57,381 bases of DNA, from the NCBI GenBank assembly GCA_944392975.1, contig CALXYN010000007.1, forward strand, positions 1-57,381. Reading direction: 5' to 3'. The DNA comes from an uncultured Spirochaetaceae bacterium. Its GTDB lineage: Bacteria > Spirochaetota > Spirochaetia > Sphaerochaetales > Sphaerochaetaceae. The notes below the pieces were generated by a model. That model did no database searches and was not told the DNA's origin. It was given only the letters and a program-made list of their open reading frames with translations. Position numbers and translations under genes: made by a program. Of the stretch, positions 52,959-57,381 are shown piece after piece (positions within the stretch are counted from its first letter, which is position 1; each line of letters opens with the position of its first letter).

Positions 52959-54614
52959 TCAGTAAATCTCGTACACTGCAACAGTACCCGATACTTCATT
53001 TGCAACAAGCAACATAGCTCTTCCTGTAACACTGATCTCTGCACTGATGAAAGCAAGACCCTCAGGGGCAACATCACCAGATGTGACCCACTTATCGAGT
53101 TCTCCGTCATCATACTCTTCAGAACCAGGGATAACAGAACAGAAATCTCTTGTATTGAGATAATCCTCAAAAACCGGTTTTTTCGGATTTGTAACATCGT
53201 ACATCATCACGCCACCTGTGCGCTCCAATGCAACGAAAGCATAGATATGCCCATTAACAACACCTGTAGTGACACTCTCAGCCTCCGGCCCTTTCTTTCC
53301 AGACCTATCATCCAGCACAGCATTATCATTGGAGGAATTGTAAAAGTCCGGATAAAGTTCAGCTGTAATAGCCTCAAAATCATCACCGCTTGTGAACACC
53401 TCATATAATCCGTCTTCATTCACTTCATAGACAGTAAATGAGCGTCCACCAAAAATATAATCTTTCTCAGGATCAAGCCCATCAAAATCTGAAGAAGCGA
53501 AGAATACAACCTTTCCGGAAAGACCGCTATCAGCAGTGATTGCTCCTGTTGGAGATGTATCTCCATCCCCGAAATCCCTCTCATCCTCACTAATGTAGAA
53601 TGTACCATCATCCTCATCACCCCACTCTCTTGCATCTCCTTCATTGGCTGTGACAAGGTATGTTTTTCCATCAACACAGAATGCAGCAATGCCATCAGGC
53701 ATTCTGATGCCCCTAAGGCTATCATAATTTGATGGATGATAAGCCTCATCCTTCTTGTCGATGTCAATCACAGTCTTCGAATAGTCCTCAAAACCAGCAC
53801 TATAGATACCTGTAAAACTTGCAGAAGGAATATCAAGATCTGCAATTGCGTTAGCTTCCTGAAGTGTTATATAGGCCTTCGTACCAGAGACTGCAATATA
53901 CTCCGGTTCAAAGTCTTCTGAAGGAAGGCGATTCTTCATGATTACTATATTCTCTGCAACTAATGATGAACGCATGGAAGCTGTATCATAAGATTCAAAT
54001 CCAACCTGGACAGAGGTCATTGAATCAACGTAGGCAATCGTTACAGATCCTTCAGGATCATCAATTCCCTTTCCATAACCTTCTCTAGGTTCTCCTTCAT
54101 CAGCTGTAAGCACTGTATTATTGTCGGCAAAGATAATCATGTCTGGCTGGACGCCACTCTCAATAAGCCCCTCAAAAATGATTAACCCGTCTTCATCGCA
54201 TCTGAAGATTGCAATGCGTCCAGGTTCGTTATATGCCTCTGCCTGAAGAGCCAGTGCAAGATATTTTCCATCAGGGCTTACTGCAACAGATGTCATATCA
54301 CCATAATTGAATGACGGGTCCTCGTTCTCAACAAGTGACTTGATATCAATATCTTCGCCAGAAAGAACAACACCACTTCCATTGCCTCCAAGAACAGACA
54401 GATCCAGAGCTGCGAGAACCCCGCTCTGTCCATTGACAGAATAGGCATGATTATTTGCACTGTTATAGGCAATAATCTCCATCACCCCACCGTCAACATT
54501 ATATTTTCCACTGCTGTATGACGCACTTTTGTGCATAGTCACAGCAGAAAGGGGTGTAAGAACAGCGGCAGAAAGAAGCAGTGCCACGCAGGTATTTCTT
54601 ATCTTTCCATTCAT
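52959..54614 (-). CDS. secreted choice-of-anchor I / beta-propeller-like protein
   Basis: A 551-aa exported protein. MNGKIRNTCVALLLSAAVLT is a Sec signal peptide. The mature part matches the choice-of-anchor I domain: VDGGVMEIIAYNSANNHAYSVNGQSG, the SVAVSPDGKYLALALQAE segment, TANEGDAREWG and EGLAFI near the end. Related proteins are extracellular, often annotated as alkaline phosphatase-like, but no phosphatase residues can be assigned here. I chose the ATG at 54614, with GGAGG 10 nt upstream, instead of an earlier start without ribosome site. Single-gene unit with a terminator. Confidence 0.82.
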   Translation of the reverse strand: MNGKIRNTCVALLLSAAVLTPLSAVTMHKSASYSSGKYNVDGGVMEIIAYNSANNHAYSVNGQSGVLAALDLSVLGGNGSGVVLSGEDIDIKSLVENEDPSFNYGDMTSVAVSPDGKYLALALQAEAYNEPGRIAIFRCDEDGLIIFEGLIESGVQPDMIIFADNNTVLTADEGEPREGYGKGIDDPEGSVTIAYVDSMTSVQVGFESYDTASMRSSLVAENIVIMKNRLPSEDFEPEYIAVSGTKAYITLQEANAIADLDIPSASFTGIYSAGFEDYSKTVIDIDKKDEAYHPSNYDSLRGIRMPDGIAAFCVDGKTYLVTANEGDAREWGDEDDGTFYISEDERDFGDGDTSPTGAITADSGLSGKVVFFASSDFDGLDPEKDYIFGGRSFTVYEVNEDGLYEVFTSGDDFEAITAELYPDFYNSSNDNAVLDDRSGKKGPEAESVTTGVVNGHIYAFVALERTGGVMMYDVTNPKKPVFEDYLNTRDFCSVIPGSEEYDDGELDKWVTSGDVAPEGLAFISAEISVTGRAMLLVANEVSGTVAVYEIY

Positions 54615-54829
54615 TTGGCAAAATCCTCCGTATGGATAATCCCACATAAATGTGAACTCTATAGGTAATGGAAGTTAATTCATGAAAAACTGTGCAAATG
54701 GATAGTCAAATAGAGACAGTTACTTATTTGATGTGTTTCCAGTAAGCAGTACAGAGAAATAAGAAAACTACAGAGGGAGCATCTAAGATTCCTTCAAGGA
54801 TTGAGGATTCTTATGGGGAAGATCTCAAT
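54615..54829. other. gap between the choice-of-anchor gene and repeat copy 1
   Basis: It contains a possible minus-strand -10 (TATAGA, about 40 bp before the choice-of-anchor ATG). No gene is seen. Confidence 0.3.
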
Positions 54830-55018
54830 AAGATCCGCAGGAGCTCCAGAACGTGCACTAATAACACTTTAATTCTGGTTTTTTATATCATTTCCTATGG
54901 TGGATCAGGAAGATTGCGCTCCCTTCCGAGACAAGAAGCCACCGTCTCTCATCTACTGACGACTCGGAGAACCTATCAAATCAATCAGATAAGCTTTGAG
55001 GAGATTTCGAAAGAAATG
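54830..55018. repeat. degenerate 190-bp repeat, copy 1
   Basis: This segment is a diverged direct copy of 55556-55746. Shared blocks include AAGATCCGCAGGAGC, TTTCCTATGGTGGAT, GCCACCGTCTCTCATCT and TATCAAATCAATCAGATA. Identity is high by eye, about four fifths. In copy 2 the last part codes for the C-terminus of the integrase, so copy 1 likely retains the end of a second, lost integrase. Confidence 0.8.
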
Positions 55019-55087
55019 AAGCAGAAACCAGTAAGTGTATATATCATATTATAGATGTAAGCAATTCTTACATAATGTGATTTAAGC

Positions 55088-55353
55088 ATGACTATGCAGC
55101 TTGTGACAGTATCTTCAAAAGGTCTCAGATAGCCATTCCAGTAAGCTATCGTAAAGCCTTGTCAATAAAGGAAGGAAGCCAGCTTGTAATTTATTCAGAT
55201 GGTGAAAATATCATTCTGAAGCCTGTTGAACTTCCATCAGAGGATAAGCTTTCAGCCGCACTAGCAAAAGCCAAGGAATATGCAGAGAACGAAGGGCTTA
55301 CAGAAGAGGATATCAAGAAAGCAATCCTGCAATACAGAAAGAACCTAAGATAA
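55088..55353 (+). pseudogene. AbrB/MazE-type antitoxin with a frameshift
   Basis: The frame from the ATG at 55088 reads MTMQLVTVSSKG and then hits a stop. Two extra bases (CT, near 55124) separate it from the continuing frame QIAIPVSYRKALSIKEGSQLVIYSDGENI...ILQYRKNLR. Together they make a standard SpoVT/AbrB swapped-hairpin antitoxin of about 87 aa. The start codon after the stop (ATG ACT ATT TGT GTG at 55361) resembles the beginning of a PIN toxin but ends after six codons, so the toxin seems to be lost. The gene lies between the two 190-bp repeats. Confidence 0.75.
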
Positions 55354-55555
55354 TAACCCAATGACTATTTGTGTGTTATAAGTGATCTCCATATACGGAT
55401 TTGTTGACGAATAACAACTTCTAGCCGTATTATTGAGATAGAAAGAGTCGCCAGCAAGACGGTGGCCTTAGATTAACGAAGATATCTCCGCTTACCTTTT
55501 GGCTTTTGGACGGCGGAGATCTTTTATATCCTTAATCAGGCCGAGAACCTCTTTC
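55354..55555. other. gap with left arm of a long inverted repeat and a nested hairpin
   Basis: No gene. GAGTCG-C-CAGCA and AGACGGTGGCCT (55445-55468) are complementary to AGGCCACCGTCT, TGCTG and CGACTC (55663-55692) in repeat copy 2. A nested 8-bp stem, ATCTCCGC (55484-55491) with GCGGAGAT (55513-55520), lies in between, so transcripts could form a large folded structure. Confidence 0.55.
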
Positions 55556-55746
55556 AAGATCCGCAGGAGCACCAGAGCAAGCTCTAATACTACTTTCATT
55601 CTGGTCTTTCACCTCCTTTCCTATGGTGGATTAGGAAGATTGCTCTCCCTCTACAGGATCAGAGGCCACCGTCTCTCATCTGCTGACGACTCAGAAATCT
55701 TATCAAATCAATCAGATAGGCTTCAAGATGATTTCGGAAAAGCAAT
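55556..55746. repeat. degenerate 190-bp repeat, copy 2
   Basis: Second copy of the repeat described at 54830. It includes the 3' end of the integrase gene (stop at 55723) and the right arm of the long inverted repeat. Direct orientation relative to copy 1. Confidence 0.8.
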
Positions 55747-57161
55747 GATATTGCTCGAAACCTTCCCAATCTGAAGAAGCCTTTCCCTTACCTCGTGCGT
55801 ATAGTTGTCACTCATTCTCTCGCTCTGGCGTCCTACAATGAAACGGAGATTATTGTCATCAATCTCACCTCGAAGCATCGAATTGAAGAAATGTCTTAGA
55901 GAATGGAAATCTATGTTCCTTTCTTTCCTCTTCTCCTCCGTGATTCCGATAGCAGCAAGAGCCGAATAATAATAATTGTTGATATAGCTTCCTGCTATCG
56001 GAGTATCAATGGAGTTATCAGACCAGAAGATAAGGCCATTCTTATGTGGATTTGAATCAGCCATATTCACAAGCTCCTCAGCCAATGTTTTTGATACAGG
56101 AACGTGCCTTACTCTCTTCCCTTTTGTAGAGTTAAAGCCATCAGTCTTAGCAAAGTTCTCTTTCACTGTAATGATAGCCTAATCCTCATATTCAACGTTG
56201 TTCTCAACGAACTCGATTGCCTCCTTTCTCAGGGCTCGTATCTCTCCTTGTCTCATGCCTGTTGTGGCAGCAAGTGCGACAGCAAGATAGATCTTCATGC
56301 TGATGCGTCCTGCAAATCCTTCTTTTCTCAGATATTCAATAACAGCTTCGACTTCACTCTTAGTCGGAATGCCTCTGTTTTTCTGATCCCTCTGAAGCAT
56401 TTTTACGTTCTGCATCGGATTTGCCTTGATTATTCCTCTTGCAAAAGCCTCATTCAAAGGCTTCTGCACAGAGAGGATGACATTGTTGATTGTCGCTGCG
56501 GATATCTTTCCTTCATCGATGAGCGATACGATTACGGTCTCAATATCGTTCTGGGTAATCTCAGAAAGCTTCAGAGATGGATTGATTCTCGGCATGAAGT
56601 TACGTTTGAATGTTCCAAACATGTTAAGACAGTAATCTCTTCCGATGCTTCCCTTCTTCGTCTTATTCTTAAGCTTGACATAGGATGAGTTATCGAAGTC
56701 CCAGAAGTTTAGGACATACTCAACAAAGTTCGGAGACTTCATTTCCTTCTTTGTCAGACCTTCCTCATAGGCTCTCACAGCGATTGCAGCAGCTGCACTT
56801 CTTGTTCCGATACGACGGAAGCTGTCATCTCCAAGCTTGCTTCTCAGGGTTTCTATACTAAGTCCAGGATCATAGCTCTTTTTCCTGAATTCCCAAATAT
56901 AAACTATGTATTAGCACATACTGAAAATAACTTTTTTCAATATAATAAGATATAAATTTGAGATCTGATTGGTATAGTTAAGAATATCAACTATGCAAAT
57001 TTTAGTTAGTATTCGAGTTAATTTCTTATATATTAATAATTTGGTATTCTGAATCATAGTTATAAAATGGGAATTCAGGTCTTTTTCTCAGGATTCCAGA
57101 AGCGAACATAATAGTAGACACCTTTTGCTCTGCGTCTTTTGTACAATGAAAATCTGACCAT
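55723..57161 (-). pseudogene. tyrosine recombinase (integrase), broken by an amber codon and a 196-bp insertion
   Basis: Reconstructed from three pieces on one strand. The N-terminus (57161-57087) reads MVRFSLYKRRRAKGVYYYV and FWNPEKK; it has AAGGAGG 6 nt upstream. The insertion follows, then SYDPGLSIETLRSK and onward to 55723. An in-frame TAG (56179-56181) sits between VEYED and AIITVKEN. Removing the insertion with one target copy and ignoring the amber codon gives about 411 aa. Catalytic parts: GMRQGEIRAL, HSLRH, and the Tyr in SDNYTHE; the GH motif is GR (VGRQS). It is a non-functional phage-type integrase next to a tRNA gene. Confidence 0.88.
56877..57086. mobile_element. 196-bp MITE-like element with 7-bp target duplication
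   Basis: The element (56884-57079) is A/T-rich, noncoding, and bounded by inverted repeats CCTGAATTCCCA (56884-56895) and TGGGAATTCAGG (57068-57079); the match extends more weakly to 25 bp with ACTATG. Perfect 7-bp direct repeats TCTTTTT flank it (56877-56883 and 57080-57086). Precise excision plus one duplication copy restores the integrase codons. No transposase is encoded, so it must have been moved by a family member elsewhere. Family not identified. Confidence 0.85.
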
Positions 57162-57313
57162 ATATTTCCTCCTTCAAAGAAGCAAAAGGCGGAAATAATT
57201 CCAGACTTTTCGGTTTCAACATGCTACCAAATATGCTACCCGAGGTTTTCAGACCTTGCAACGCATAAAAGAAAAGGCATCTTAATTACTTATACAGCAA
57301 CAAGATGCCTTAA
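57087..57313. other. region between integrase and tRNA with possible attachment-arm sites
   Basis: Two direct copies of ATGCTACC (57221-57228 and 57233-57240) are spaced 12 bp. Integrase arm-type repeats beside tRNA attachment sites often look like this, so this may be the recombination site region. Also holds the integrase start and its AAGGAGG ribosome site. The matching tRNA 3'-end copy at the other end of the element was not found in the window. Confidence 0.4.
57274..57311 (-). terminator. terminator after tRNA-Val
   Basis: Perfect 10-bp stem AAGGCATCTT (57274-57283) with AAGATGCCTT (57302-57311); on the minus strand it is followed by TTTTCTTTT, three bases after the tRNA 3' end. Confidence 0.85.
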
Positions 57314-57381
57314 TGGGCGATGGCAGGATCGAACTGCCGACTTCCACGATGTCAACGTGACACTCTCCCGCTGAGTTAACC
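57314..57381 (-). tRNA. tRNA-Val(GAC), 5' end cut by the window edge
   Basis: On the minus strand the D arm (ACTCAGC... GGGAGAGT), the anticodon stem TCACG/CGTGG with loop TTGACAT (anticodon GAC), the T arm (GGCAGTTCGATCCTGCC) and acceptor strand ATCGCCC with discriminator A can be read. The first few bases of the acceptor stem are outside the window. No CCA is encoded; the cca gene supplies it. It is the probable integration target of the neighbouring recombinase. Confidence 0.92.

Noticed and set aside
54830-55746. Integron cassette with attC sites
   Set aside because: The repeats lack the paired core sites (GTTRRRY/RYYYAAC) and the integrase is phage-type, not IntI.
1-57381. CRISPR array
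   Set aside because: No regularly spaced short direct repeats were found; the only close direct repeat pair (57221-57240) has just two units.

Overview
The window looks like the chromosome of a host-associated spirochaete (Spirochaetota, probably a Treponema/Sphaerochaeta-type gut lineage). The points in favour are the ribosomal/GTPase block rplU-rpmA-obgE-nadD-yqeK-rsfS, a eukaryote-like (type 2) isoleucyl-tRNA synthetase, a TsuA-like YeeE transporter next to a TusA-like protein (a pair known from Spirochaeta thermophila), and many lipoproteins with short lipoboxes. The lineage is inferred from gene content, not from a database search.

Layout: 1-3664 holds the start of aroB (minus) diverging from a cysteine desulfurase-thiI-permease operon. 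3911-8069 encodes a 2-hydroxyacyl-CoA dehydratase activator and its dehydratase-like partner, converging on glf. 9231-14420 (minus) is ileS-lipoprotein-fmdB-trpS. 14766-17272 has cca converging on rpmF-acpP-rnc. 17496-20125 carries a CPBP protease, a MATE pump and a cyclophilin-like protein, followed by a secreted PepSY protein (minus). 21034-25089 (minus) is gltX-glyS-tyrS. 25162-28811 (minus) is a compact four-gene operon of a RloA-type ATPase, a RloB-type TOPRIM protein, a seven-TM LuxR regulator and an alpha/beta hydrolase. 29062-31184 pairs a degenerate PdxA paralogue with a lipoprotein. 31427-36686 is an ABC importer with two tandem binding proteins plus a MATE pump; a lipoprotein and another MATE gene follow. 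39496-42999 is the ribosome/GTPase block. 43155-48733 has a TetR regulator, argS, birA, a frameshifted MATE gene and a PF06541 membrane protein. 48865-51544 is a sulfur module (TusA-like protein, frameshifted YeeE/TsuA, TrxR-like flavoprotein). An EamA transporter and a secreted choice-of-anchor protein come next.

The right end (about 54.8-57.4 kb) is a decayed integrative element beside a tRNA-Val(GAC) gene. It contains two degenerate 190-bp repeats, a frameshifted AbrB/MazE-type antitoxin, and a tyrosine recombinase broken by an in-frame amber codon and by a 196-bp inverted-repeat element flanked by a perfect 7-bp target duplication. Removing the 196-bp element and one duplication copy restores the integrase reading frame.

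Two patterns run across the window. First, promoter-proximal genes often lack a Shine-Dalgarno sequence and have a -10 hexamer exactly 6 nt before the ATG, which suggests leaderless mRNAs; genes inside operons have strong Shine-Dalgarno sites and start/stop overlaps. Second, several genes are broken by single events (MATE, YeeE, AbrB, integrase), so either recent decay or residual assembly errors should be considered. No CRISPR array, rRNA or prophage structural gene was seen.
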